Below, piece after piece: positions 1-9,005 of a stretch of DNA of 20,000 bases; positions within the stretch are counted from its first letter, which is position 1, and the number at the start of each line of letters is the position of its first letter. This DNA is from Chrysomallon squamiferum. Its lineage: Eukaryota; Mollusca; Gastropoda; Neomphalida; Peltospiridae. The notes under the pieces are model-generated. The model had not been told where the DNA came from and did no database searches. It saw only the letters and a program-made list of their open reading frames with translations. The position numbers and the translations under genes are program-made. Where the stretch lies: positions 2,592,001 through 2,612,000 of the forward strand of contig CM022667.1 in NCBI GenBank assembly GCA_012295275.1, in the 5' to 3' direction.

Positions 1-116
1 GATCGCTTTAAGTGTGGATAGAGCGACAGTGGATATTTCTCATTCATGAACTTTCTTATGTCGTGTTTCTGAAATCTCTGACGAACTGTCTCAACATAAT
101 CACCTTTTGAAGACAT
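1..116 (-). CDS. NUDT7-type Nudix hydrolase paralogue, N-terminal part only (cut by window edge)
   Basis: Reading the minus strand from the ATG at 116-114 gives 38 uninterrupted codons running off the window. They begin MSSKGDYVET and end SLYPHLKR. The complete neighbour at 942-1664 begins MSSQSE and has SLYPPLKR at residues 34-41, with F..DI and YP also shared, so this is a second tandem copy in the same orientation. Only the segment before the Nudix fold is visible; no catalytic residues can be checked. If it matches its neighbour it would be an intronless peroxisomal CoA diphosphatase of about 240 residues. A TATAAATAG sequence lies just before the ATG (about 9-17 bases upstream); it could be a TATA box or an AT-rich splice acceptor. 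Whether the gene is intact cannot be seen. Confidence 0.8.
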   Translation of the reverse strand, partial: MSSKGDYVETVRQRFQKHDIRKFMNEKYPLSLYPHLKR

Positions 117-231
117 CAGAACTATTTATAAGAGAATGCAAAATAAATAACAACAACAATAACAACAGCATTAATAATAATATTTTTAAAAAAATTGTCT
201 TCAACACATAAAATAAATTTCAAAAAAATAT

Positions 232-545
232 ATGAATTAGCTAAATCAGTTTTATCTGATGCCACAAATGTGTACTCAGCAACAACTGTTACAATTATTT
301 ATTATATCAAAATGATGAGTAGTCTACGTATTATTAAACTGGTCTTTTTAAAGAATACTAATTAGTTTTATTTGAACAGATGCCAAAATATTTTACGCAA
401 CAACAACAACTACAACTGCTAGAACTGGTAATAACATCAGAATGACAAGAAGGCTGCTAAATATTAAACTGGTTACTTTAAATAACATGAATTAACTTTG
501 TTTCAGTTGATGCCATAATAATATTACATTCAAGAACTAAATAGA
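232..545. repeat. Diverged tandem repeat, period about 121-130 bp, about 2.5 copies
   Basis: The landmark GATGCCA recurs at 258, 379 and 509. ATTAAACTGG recurs at 333 and 463. AATTAG/AATTAA plus a T-rich stretch and a CAACAACAAC-type run follow each in the same order. Copies are well diverged, so the array is old. It fills most of the spacer between the two NUDT7-type genes. The rest of 117-941 is AT-rich with a short TA microsatellite (about 877-900) and no coding signal. Confidence 0.6.
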
Positions 546-769
546 AAACCCATCAAAATCATGTGGATAAACGTTAATATAAAACAATATGTGATTTACA
601 TGTCCCTAAGTATTTTCTTCTCATAAATTACCTAAAAGTTGTATGACATAATTTATTTTCTCTTTCTAAATGTAATAATTATGCACATAATGAAGGAGTA
701 AAAAAATACACGTTGAAGTGTATTTAAAATATTATTCAAATAAATTAGGGGTTATTGTTATTGTTGTTA

Positions 770-775
770 TTTATT
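770..775 (-). terminator. Candidate poly(A) signal for the NUDT7-type gene
   Basis: TTTATT on plus is AATAAA on minus, about 170 bases after the stop codon of the minus-strand gene at 942-1664. It is the nearest canonical hexamer noticed. In AT-rich DNA such hexamers are frequent by chance. Confidence 0.35.
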
Positions 776-941
776 TTAACCGTAATGAACAATAAGAATA
801 ACATCATATTAAAATATATTTACCCTGCTTTTACATAAAAGTAGGTGCGATAAAAATATCATTAATAAATTTAACATATATATATATACATATATATATA
901 TTCATTTTTTTTTAGTATAACAATAAATGACAGTTATTACA

Positions 942-1664
942 TTAAAGATGAGATACAACATTCTGACACAAGAGGTGAAAGCTAGGTTTAAAATCGCCAA
1001 AAATGTCGTCATCCGATGCTGTCGACTGTTTTAGAATGCGTAGCCTCTTCTTGATGTCGAATACAATCAGGGCAGCGGCCATACACACCGTAGCAGTGAA
1101 ACCCCACACGCTGGTAGCTACGTTATCAACGACAGTGGGAAAATAGAAAATATTGAAATCAGTCCCAAACATGCGCCATGACTGAACGTCCGTACAGTTG
1201 ACGAACGTCTCCAGCGGCAGATCAAAGATGCTGGACACTTCGTCTTTGTTTATCTTAGGAACAAAAGTGCGGTTAACATGGGCCACAACAGAGAAAACTA
1301 TATTTCCTGGTCGGACGAAAAAAGGTGGAAACACGGCTAAAACTGTTACGTCATGTCTGGATAGACCAATCTCTTCCTCTGCCTCCCTCAATGCCGTGAT
1401 AGTTACGTCTGCGTCCGATTCATCCTTGACCCCTCCAGGAAAGGCCACGCTTCCGGAGTGATTTTTCAAGTTAGTTGAGCGTACAGTTAACAAGACGCGC
1501 CATTTTCCTGCCCTGAAGAATATGGGAACGAGAACGCTGGATCTCTTTAAAGGAGGATAAAGGGATTCTGGGTACTCGTCCTTAATAGTGCTGCTTATGT
1601 CGTATTGTTTAAATTTTTCTTGTAAAGTCCTTCCTTCTTCGATGGTTTCACTTTGTGATGACAT
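942..1664 (-). CDS. NUDT7-type peroxisomal CoA diphosphatase (Nudix hydrolase), intronless
   Basis: A 240-residue protein, close to the usual NUDT7 length (about 235-240). Residues 58-84 carry the CoA-pyrophosphatase/NUDT7 signature: LLTVRS, then a HSG triad, FPGG and D..D. The Nudix box follows at about 77-101 and ends in REAEEEIGL. The usual Glu in the middle of the box is not conserved, as in this subfamily. VWGFTA at 186-191 matches the conserved tail motif. The family hydrolyses CoA and acyl-CoA to 3',5'-ADP and phosphopantetheine products inside peroxisomes. The last three residues, SHL, fit the PTS1 pattern [SAC]-[KRH]-[LM]. The whole reading frame is one exon. Just before the ATG the minus strand reads TTTCTAG, a possible 3' splice site, so a 5' exon may exist upstream. 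A partial sister gene lies 825 bp downstream. Function is inferred from motifs. Confidence 0.93.
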   Translation of the reverse strand: MSSQSETIEEGRTLQEKFKQYDISSTIKDEYPESLYPPLKRSSVLVPIFFRAGKWRVLLTVRSTNLKNHSGSVAFPGGVKDESDADVTITALREAEEEIGLSRHDVTVLAVFPPFFVRPGNIVFSVVAHVNRTFVPKINKDEVSSIFDLPLETFVNCTDVQSWRMFGTDFNIFYFPTVVDNVATSVWGFTATVCMAAALIVFDIKKRLRILKQSTASDDDIFGDFKPSFHLLCQNVVSHL

Positions 1665-2705
1665 CTAGAAACAGAGCGAATTAATGAATATATTTGTTTA
1701 TGTAAATCCCACTGATTCTGGCCGTTATTATGTTTTTAAAAATGTGTGTATGTGTGATTTTGTGTGTGTTATAATAATCCCTGAAAGATACATGAAGCAA
1801 TATCTGATATTATTATTAATCTCATTATTATTATCATCATCATCATCGTCATCATCATTTAATACCCGTATAAGCTATTTATACCTATTTAAAATAGGTC
1901 TGTGCAACGTGTTGATTCTGGATTATAATCAATACCAAGTACAAACTCTGTAAATTGGTCCTTATATGGTAGAACAGACGTGCACAAGATCTAGATTATT
2001 TGAATTAAAATCGAGCTTAACAACTACAAAAACAATATCTTCACGACAAAGCTCTCGAATATTTTAAACAGTTCGCCATTTTCCGACAATGGTCCGATAA
2101 AGCCATTTCACATCACCTGACACATAATATAATGACAGGTTTATGCATGAAAGCAGCTTCTCCAAATTCAGAAAATAATCAGTCATCTATCAGACAATAT
2201 TTATTTATTTATTGACATACTTACTTATTTATTTATATACGTTTTATTTGGATTTTTATAAAAAAAAAAAAAAAAAATAATAATAATAATAATAATAAAA
2301 TGAAATTCTAGACATTGTGGTGGAATTTACATGCGGACAACAGTAATTGTTCGACGCCAGTAAATAATAGTTATTGGTAAACAAATTAAAATAAAAACTA
2401 ATTATAAACAGCCTCATATCCCAATCCCTCAGCAAGTGTTATACAAATCATAATCACCTGTCAGAAGTTACAATTTCGGCAATGTTTATACAACTTACGG
2501 TCTTTGCCAGTAAAAATAGGAAAGTTCAAGGTCGAAACGGGAGGTTTTAAAATGCGGAAGGTCTGCAGGAGAGCAATTTAGTACGGCCGAGCTGAAGTGA
2601 ATAACGTTTACAAGCTTAACTATGCATTATTGTTTTCGTTGAAATGGGTGGATGGTCGAATAATGAATAAAACAAAATTATGCGTGTATGTGTGTGTGTT
2701 TGTGT

Positions 2706-2706
<1 letters not shown>
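1665..2706. other. Intergenic, AT-rich, no supported gene
   Basis: Upstream side of the NUDT7-type gene and left flank of the duplicated peptide locus. It contains a short imperfect (ATC)n tract near 1832-1857, a poly-A/(TAA)n tract at about 2260-2299, and TTTA-rich stretches near 2200-2240. A stop-free frame at 2021-2215 has no recognisable domain and no early ATG. No splice-bounded exon was convincing. Confidence 0.5.

Positions 2707-2771
<65 letters not shown>
2707..2771. repeat. (AG)n microsatellite, about 65 bp
   Basis: Uninterrupted AG dinucleotides, preceded by a TG-rich stretch. It sits just left of the start of the tandem duplication (about 2830). Confidence 0.98.
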
Positions 2772-2777
<6 letters not shown>

Positions 2778-3321
2778 ACGATTACTTCCCACTTACAATA
2801 AAATAATTTAAAAAATGGACTGAACAATAAAATATAAATACATAAATAAATAATTAATTAAATGGGGAGAAAGGACAAAAAGGAAAGAAATGACAAAAAT
2901 ACAGAAAAACAACAAAAAGAAATGAATAGGAAAATGAACAAAAAGGGACTTGATTATCATAAATATTAAAATGTATATAACAATAAAATTAAATTAAATT
3001 ATACATTTCTTTTAAATTTTATAAACTGGTGACGAATGTTAAAAATAATAATAAAAAACACAATAAAGACTACGATTATAATTTTAAGTGTTAAATTGTC
3101 TGCATTTGGTGTTAAATTGTTTGCATTAAGTGAAAAGAACACACACAAAAAAAACAATAACAACAATAACGAAATAAAAAAATTACTCCACCATGAAAAA
3201 AATAATAAACTAAATAAATACCGAACAAAACAAATAAACAGCAATAAAAAACAAAATTTAAATAAATAAACAAAAACTAACAGAAAAACAAACAATATAA
3301 AAATAAACTTCACTACAGCAA

Positions 3322-3350
3322 CGTCATCATTATTATGACGTCATATATAA
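3322..3350 (+). promoter_or_regulatory. CRE half-site, full CRE palindrome and TATA-like box upstream of peptide gene 1
   Basis: CGTCA at 3322-3326 is followed by the perfect palindrome TGACGTCA at 3336-3343. TATATAA follows directly at 3344-3350. The CRE begins 159 bases before the ATG. The block is conserved in the second gene copy, which argues against chance. Known biology: TGACGTCA binds CREB/ATF-type bZIP factors. A transcription start near 3375 is an inference from the TATA position. Confidence 0.6.
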
Positions 3351-3494
3351 TCGGAAGTAAAAGGTAATTTTCACATTGTGGAAAATGTATCTAATTAAAA
3401 TTTACCGTAACTGAGTAATAACAACAAAAATTATATTTGTTTGTATATTATTTCATGTTTAACGGTGAAACTAAATTACTTTCAGTTAGTCATA

Positions 3495-4162
3495 ATGCAG
3501 TGTTTGCCTGTTTACTTGTTGTTTTCGTTAGCTGTGACAGATTCAGCAAACCTATATGTAAGTCATTATTTATTATATTATACAACACTATACTATACAG
3601 TACACTATCTGCATTACACTACACTTCACTAATACTGCATTGCACTACACTGCACCATACTAGATTACACAGCGACAGTACTGAGCGCTATATTAACTTT
3701 ACAACATATAACATCACAGTACATCCCACCAACCATACAACAACAACATTACATTATACCATACTAAACTAACTCAACTATACTACAGTATAAAACATTA
3801 CACTAAACATTATACTATACTATATAAAGTACTATACTATACAATACAATATAAATTACACTAAACTACACTATGATATATTACACGTTACTATGCTACG
3901 CTGTATTATATCGCTGTATTTTAATGCTATGCTGTGCTAGCTGACATTGGAATATAACCATCAATATGTTTTATTTACAGTGTCACGTACATGGTCAGCG
4001 TTGTGAAATGGGTGATTGTTGTGCGGGCTTGACGTGTGTTCGAAGTGATTTTGGGGGATTCACGTGTGGTAAACGTGGGGTTAGTGTTGTTGTCTGTCAG
4101 CGGTCGGTTCGGTATATTGGTACATACAGACACACACACGTACACAAACACCACACACACGT

Positions 4163-4193
<31 letters not shown>

Positions 4194-4437
4194 CCACACA
4201 CGCGTACATACACACACGTACACAAACACCACACACACGTACACACACACAAATTGTTGGTCTCGTTGTTTTTGCTCCTCAGTGGGTGCCATATGTCCGA
4301 GCCTTGTCAGCGGCATCTGACAGGATTTCTGAGATCTTGAATGGACTTTGTCCTCCTATGCGTTCCCGAATATTATCTAGGTGCAATCTCTAATCAGACG
4401 TACTTAAGACAACAGGATATTCATTCCTAAACACACA

Positions 4438-4499
<62 letters not shown>

Positions 4500-4736
4500 G
4501 CTACACTGTCTATGGGAAGGACCTTAATAAATAATCATTGCCTGCTAATCGTCATGTTAATGAATAGTGTTTCTTTTCATTATCCCTTCGGTCCTTAGGT
4601 ATATCTGCGGATTACATTAAATGTTCTTTTCTTTCAGTGTATCAGACCTGGTGAGAAGTGTAAACTACACGGGTATCGCAAATGCTGCAGAACAATTTGC
4701 CAGATGACAGACGTTGAAGGTCGCTTGTGTCTATGA
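3495..4736 (+). CDS. Secreted double cysteine-knot-like peptide, copy 1 (three exons, 86 aa)
   Basis: Exons: 3495-3557, 3981-4079, 4638-4736. Both introns are phase 0, with junctions GTAAGT..TTTACAG and GTTAGT..CTTTCAG. Exon 1 (21 aa) is a signal peptide starting MQCLPVYLLF, with likely cleavage after SA. Exon 2 encodes one domain with spacing C-x6-C-x4-CC-x4-C-x9-C. Exon 3 encodes a second, C-x6-C-x7-CC-x3-C-x9-C, and then stops. C-C-CC-C-C is the inhibitor-cystine-knot (knottin) arrangement, found in neuroactive, protease-inhibitory and antimicrobial peptides. No specific family is recognised, and disulfide pairing is inferred. Using the nearer GTAAAC donor in exon 2 (4069) would put a stop early in exon 3; the chosen donor (4080) keeps the frame and is conserved in copy 2. 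There is no clear dibasic propeptide. Receptor and role are unknown. Confidence 0.85.
3575..3905. repeat. Degenerate TACAC/TATAC pentamer-like repeat in intron 1 of peptide gene 1
   Basis: A long run of variants of ACACT, ACTAT and TACAC fills the intron. The same repeat, shorter, fills intron 1 of the second gene, sharing the block CACTATACTATACAGTACAC. It was therefore present before the duplication and has changed in length since. Confidence 0.75.
4127..4251. repeat. CA-rich minisatellite in intron 2 of peptide gene 1
   Basis: Motifs of the type CACACACGTACACAAACACCA recur about four times with pure CA runs between them. Together with the array at 4432-4491 this explains why this intron is 558 bp while the paralogous intron in copy 2 is 112 bp. 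Confidence 0.9.
4432..4491. repeat. (AC)n microsatellite in intron 2 of peptide gene 1
   Basis: Nearly pure AC dinucleotides, interrupted by one T at 4441. Absent at the matching position of copy 2, which has only a short degenerate CA-rich stretch. Confidence 0.97.
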
Positions 4737-5240
4737 TGAAGAAAAAAATAATAGGAACACAGTAGAACATTTGTACTGATAACATCGCTTGAGCGAATAT
4801 TTTAAGTAATTAATAATTTAGATAGAATGTGTTTGTAAAAGATAACAGTTACTTTAATATAACCGAAATAATATATATTTTTGGTGAAAGATACAAAATT
4901 AATTTTGAAAATTAGCTTAATTTTCTGTTGAATTTTAACATATTTTACACTTTAAATAATTTATCTTATCTGGATATAAGAAATAACAATTGTTGTAAAT
5001 TAACTGAAACCGTATATTTTTGGTGGTGTGATAAAGAATTTATTTTTAATAACGTTATTAAAATTCTTTGATCTTTAACCTATTTTCCATTTGTAGACTA
5101 CTTCACTGTCAATAGTTTATTGATTTAACTGTAAACAATATTTTTAATGATTTATTAAATTCAGTTTATAACTAATATCAGAAATGTTGGGTTTTTTATT
5201 TTTATTTTTTATATTATATAAATTAAATTTTTATTTTAAT
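4737..5240. other. 3' flank of peptide gene 1, AT-rich, non-coding
   Basis: The first 100 bases align with the 3' flank of copy 2 (TGTACTG(A/G)TAACATCGCTTG). The remainder is AT-rich and less alignable. No canonical AATAAA was noticed close to the stop; 3'-end processing may use a variant signal. Confidence 0.5.
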
Positions 5241-5354
5241 GCTTCCCCATTTAGACTGATATATAAGAAGCCTTCAGTTCCAGGGACTTAGGTTTTCTCT
5301 GTCACCTCTTCGCCACTATCAATGCATATAACTGAGGAAGGCCTAGAGTATAAA
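5241..5354. repeat. Conserved 113-bp non-coding module, copy A
   Basis: Matches 7813-7925 in the same orientation at roughly 88% by hand count. The last 36 bases (ATCAATGC...GAGTATAA) are identical. It ends duplication unit A. It has no coding frame and no tRNA-like A/B boxes. It could be a conserved regulatory element carried along by the tandem duplication, or two copies of a dispersed repeat. Confidence 0.75.
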
Positions 5355-5764
5355 TAAATAAAATGGAAAATAAAGGACAAAAATTAAACAAAAATAAATG
5401 CAAAGAAAAATCAACCACAAAGTTACATGCTTATCATATTTATAAAAATGTATAAAAGAATAAAATAAAATTTCTTTTATATATTCATAAACTGGTGAAG
5501 AACATTAAAAAAAAAGATAATAATAATAAAATAAAGGCACACATTATAATTTAAATTGTTTGCATTAAGTGATGAAAAACAACAATAACAACAAACACGA
5601 AAAAAAAAATTACTTCACCATGTCAAAATAATATATAAATAAAATAAATAACGAAAAAAAAACCCCAAATAAACAACAACAATAAAAAAAATAAAAATAA
5701 AAATAAAACCAAACAAAAACTAACAGAAAAACAAACAATATAAAAATAAACTTGACTACAGCAA

Positions 5765-5786
5765 CGTCATCACTATTATGACGTCA
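5765..5786 (+). promoter_or_regulatory. CRE half-site plus full CRE upstream of peptide gene 2
   Basis: CGTCA at 5765-5769 and TGACGTCA at 5779-5786, with the same spacing as in copy 1. The adjoining TATA-like box has changed to TACATAA. The CRE is 203 bases before the ATG because of an insertion of about 45 bases between them. This may alter transcription start choice between the two copies (inference). Confidence 0.58.
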
Positions 5787-5981
5787 TACATAATCGGAAG
5801 GAGAAAGGTAATTTTCTCATTCTCGAAAATGCATTTATCTAAAAATTTAACGTAAACTGAGTAATAACAACTAAATTTCATTTACTTATTTCTAAGAATA
5901 GGATACCTTGACAAAAAATCTATATATTTCTATATTATTTCATGTCTAACGGTGAAATTTAATTACTTTCAGTTAGTCATA

Positions 5982-6641
5982 ATGCAGTGTTTGCCTGTTT
6001 ATTTGTTGTTTTCGTTAACCGTGACAGCTTCAGCAAACATAAATGTAAGTCATTATTCTCTATTTTATATAACACTATACTATACAGTACACTATCTACA
6101 TTACACCACACTAAACTAACTACACTATTCTACAGTATATAACATTATACTAAACACTAATTATACTATACTACATTACACTAAACTGCACTACACTAAA
6201 CTATATTACACATTGCTATACTATACTATATAATGTCACTGTACTTCAGTGCTGTGCTGTGCTCTGTTATAAATATTCTATGGTAGCTGTGTAATATAAT
6301 CATTAATACGTTTTATTTACAGTGTCGTGCACGTCTTCAGCGTTGTCAACCTCTTCAAATGGGTGATTGTTGTACAGGCTTGGCGTGTATCCGAAGTGAT
6401 ATTGGGGGATTCAGATGTGATAGTCGTGGGGTTAGTGTTGTCGTCTTTTACATACATACACACACACATGCGTGCATACCCACATCCACACCCACATACA
6501 CACGCACACTCTGTCATTACATAAGATATTAATTTCTTTCAGTGTATCAGACTTGGTGAGAACTGTAAGCTGCACGGGGATCGCAGATGCTGCAGAGGAA
6601 CTTGTCGGATGACAGATGCTAACGGTCGCTTGTGTCTATGA
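5982..6641 (+). CDS. Secreted double cysteine-knot-like peptide, copy 2 (three exons, 89 aa)
   Basis: Exons: 5982-6044, 6323-6430, 6543-6641. Both introns are phase 0, with GTAAGT..TTTACAG and GTTAGT..CTTTCAG as in copy 1. The signal peptide matches copy 1 at 17 of 21 residues. Exon 2 has C-x6-C-x7-CC-x4-C-x9-C; it is three codons longer than in copy 1, with the extra residues in the second inter-cysteine loop. Exon 3 has C-x6-C-x7-CC-x3-C-x9-C and matches at 23 of 32 residues. All twelve framework cysteines are kept while loop residues differ, including several charge changes. AATAAA occurs at 6659-6664, 18 bases after the stop. This is a tandem paralogue of the 3495-4736 gene. Function is unknown; family resemblance is structural only. 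Confidence 0.86.
6065..6235. repeat. Degenerate TACAC/TATAC repeat in intron 1 of peptide gene 2
   Basis: Shorter version of the repeat in intron 1 of copy 1. It shares the start CACTATACTATACAGTACAC and the CTAAACTAACT block. Confidence 0.7.
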
Positions 6642-7812
6642 AAAAACCCCACTAAAATAATAAATAATAAAAAAGATATTTGTACTGGTAACATCGCTTG
6701 TGCGACATTTCAAATAATTAATATAGATAGAACTGTTTATAAGTGGTTCTTTTTAATCGAAATGATATATATATATTTTTTTTTTTTTTTGGGTTCTTTA
6801 TTTTCTGTTCATTTTTGACGTATTTTATATGTGTATGTGTTTATCTCCATATAAGTATTATAAATGGTATAAATTTAATTGAAATGGCACATATTGTTTT
6901 AAAATAAATAAATAAATAATATATATTATAAAATAGTAATCAATAATAGTAATAAATAAAGACGTTAAAAGATTTTTTTAAAGTAATAAAGAAAACGATG
7001 AAGACTAAAAAGAATATGGGGATCAACAACTGACATTGTAAATTAAAAGTGGTAAGGAATAGGACAGGGAGAGAAAGGAATCTGCGTGTGTGTGTGTGTA
7101 TGCATATTAGTATCAGTTCCTGGTACTTAATTTAGGTACTAAAAGGATTGATCATGAATTTATTCTTGTTCTGTTTTGTTTTCAGGTTGTTGTTTTTTTT
7201 CAAATGAAAACTAACGTGAATTAATACTACAAAATATTTTGAGTCATTTTATTCTCAAATAAATCAATTGCTGAATAAATTTTACTATTCAAGAAAACAG
7301 ATTAATTTTCTCCAGATACATTTTAAAAAAATAACAAAATTTTATTTTATAATTTTATTAGACAATGTATTTGAAAATTATAACAATAAAGAAAAAAGAA
7401 AAATATAATTTTCTTAATTATGTTTTAAGGAAAAGATGTAGATAATCATATTAATACTTCAGTACGTGTTACCATGTTAATATAATTTCTTTTAATTCGA
7501 CATTCCACGAAATGTCCATACACATTACATGTGTATATGTATATATGTATGTGTATATGTATATATATATATATATGCAATTTTATGACTAATAATTTAA
7601 CACAATCTTTTAGCAAAAATGTTTTCTTTATTGAAACATCACATCTGAGAAAATAATCTACAGAACATGATTCAAATTCAAATTAGAAAGCTTTATTCCT
7701 GTTTGTGCATATTTATGGCAATGTTACATTTATATTTTCACCACTGTTGCAGTATCAGTATCAACAAACAGTTTTTATAAAATTATTTTATAATTAAATA
7801 TTTATTTTTTAA

Positions 7813-7925
7813 TGCTTTACCATTTAGAATGATATATATAAGCCTTCAGTTCTAGGGACTTAGGTTTTCAAAGTCACCTCTTTGGCCCCATCAATGCATA
7901 TAACTGAGGAAGGCCTAGAGTATAA
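7813..7925. repeat. Conserved 113-bp non-coding module, copy B
   Basis: Partner of 5241-5354. Same orientation, about 1.17 kb after the stop of peptide gene 2 (against about 0.5 kb for copy A). Confidence 0.75.
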
Positions 7926-8690
7926 GAATGTTAAAACTTAATTATTATCTCTGATCAGGAGCTTATTTATGATTCCATGCAGAAAGGATGACTGGTCTAC
8001 TGAATACAGATTCTAGAAATGGTTTGAATTATGTTTCTCAGACAAATGCAATTTAGAAAAAAATATTTTGTTATCTTTTAAGTTTTTGCTTCACTACCAG
8101 TATCTGAATTTTATCCTTCCACATGCATCTTCAAATTTTACTTTTATTTTTTTGGATTATTTTGTTTGACGATGCCAAGATTTACTGAACATGAACATGA
8201 ACATAATACATTTATTTCTGATATGCGACTTACTCATTTATATCAAAGTAACTATGGTGCAGAACAGCACTAAAAGGTTTTAGTTTATAGCCTTATAAAC
8301 ATCTGTGACACCATTGATTATAACTAGTTTGTCATGATAATTATTAGTACTGTTATTATTATATTGCATATAACATTAATTCTACCGTCATAAATTTATA
8401 TAGAAAACTATTTTAGTTTCAATCACTGGAAAATATTTTAAAATACAAAAATGGCAGTTATAGCAGTTATGATGATCTGCATAAGAAATATCATGTATAC
8501 ATAACTGTTTGAACTGTATAAAATTATAACATATAACATTTGTGGAATTATTACTTTTATTATATAAAAATGTTTCTATCCAAATAATTTATTTAGGATT
8601 TGTCCCACTTAATATCACTATTTGTTTATTTATTTTTAGAATCTAAGTATTAATATCATTGTATCACCTTCTTTCTTTTTTTTATAATTA
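7926..8690. other. Intergenic, AT-rich, no supported gene
   Basis: Sits between the duplication and the 3' end of PDCD5. No coding frame with splice support, RNA gene or structured repeat was seen. Confidence 0.5.
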
Positions 8691-8904
8691 TTAATTTATT
8701 CCTCTTTAAGGCTACATTTGTACACAAAAAGTAAGAAAAAAAACTTAAAGAAAAAATGTTCTATTTACAAAAAGAAATATCAAAATGCTTTTACAAATCA
8801 GTGTTTGTATCACAAAGTAACTTTGGGCATAAAACACTTCAGTGAGAACCAGATCTCCCGAATTGTTTTCAGATTAGCAAAATCTACCAAAATGGTAGAC
8901 AAGA

Positions 8905-8910
8905 TTTATT
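8905..8910 (-). terminator. Candidate poly(A) signal of PDCD5
   Basis: AATAAA on minus, about 95 bases after the PDCD5 stop. A second AATAAA lies at 8695-8700 (minus). Either could be used. Confidence 0.45.
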
Positions 8911-9005
8911 CCGGAGCAACAGCCTGGCTTGGTATAAAAAGAAGAATAAACATTCCAAGAACCAGATTTCATATTTTTCTGCAAATCTATAATCAAAATT
9001 CATCG

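Larger units (their letters stand above)
2830..5354. repeat. Unit A of a head-to-tail tandem duplication, about 2.5 kb
   Basis: Unit A aligns in order with 5355-7925. Shared blocks are: the GGACAAAAA-type upstream stretch; ATAAACTGGTGA(C/A)GAA with TGTTTGCATTAAGTG; ACGTCATC..TATTATGACGTCAT plus AATCGGAAG; the three exons and both introns; the post-stop block TTTGTACTG(A/G)TAACATCGCTTG; and the 113-bp module at the end. Unit boundaries are by eye, probably within 50 bp. Divergence is higher in introns and AT-rich spacers than in exons. Confidence 0.75.
5355..7925. repeat. Unit B of the tandem duplication, about 2.6 kb
   Basis: Second head-to-tail unit, carrying peptide gene 2 with its own CRE block and 113-bp module. 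Compared with unit A it lacks the expanded CA arrays of intron 2 and has about 650 extra bases between the stop codon and the module (about 6780-7800). These are AT-rich with short (TG)n (about 7087-7100) and (TA)n/(GTATAT)n (7538-7576) tracts. Confidence 0.75.

Noticed and set aside
1198-1461. Plus-strand frame opposite the NUDT7-type gene
   Set aside because: Antisense shadow of the Nudix coding sequence.
2021-2215. Stop-free plus frame of 64 codons, without an early ATG
   Set aside because: No recognisable domain, no convincing acceptor or donor, and such lengths are expected by chance over six frames of 20 kb.
4069-4074. GTAAAC as the exon 2 donor of peptide gene 1
   Set aside because: It gives a phase that hits a stop within six codons of exon 3 and is not conserved in copy 2, which has GATAGT there; GTTAGT at 4080 is conserved and keeps the frame.
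3966-4340. Long open frames on both strands through the CA-rich region
   Set aside because: They read through exon 2 of peptide gene 1 into a CA microsatellite, giving His/Thr or Val/Cys repeats. Splice sites and the paralogue show the exon ends at 4079.
3495-6641. Assigning the peptide pair to conotoxins or another named toxin superfamily
   Set aside because: Only the C-C-CC-C-C framework is shared. Loop lengths, the two-domain layout and the lack of a clear propeptide do not identify any particular family, and that framework occurs in many non-toxic proteins.
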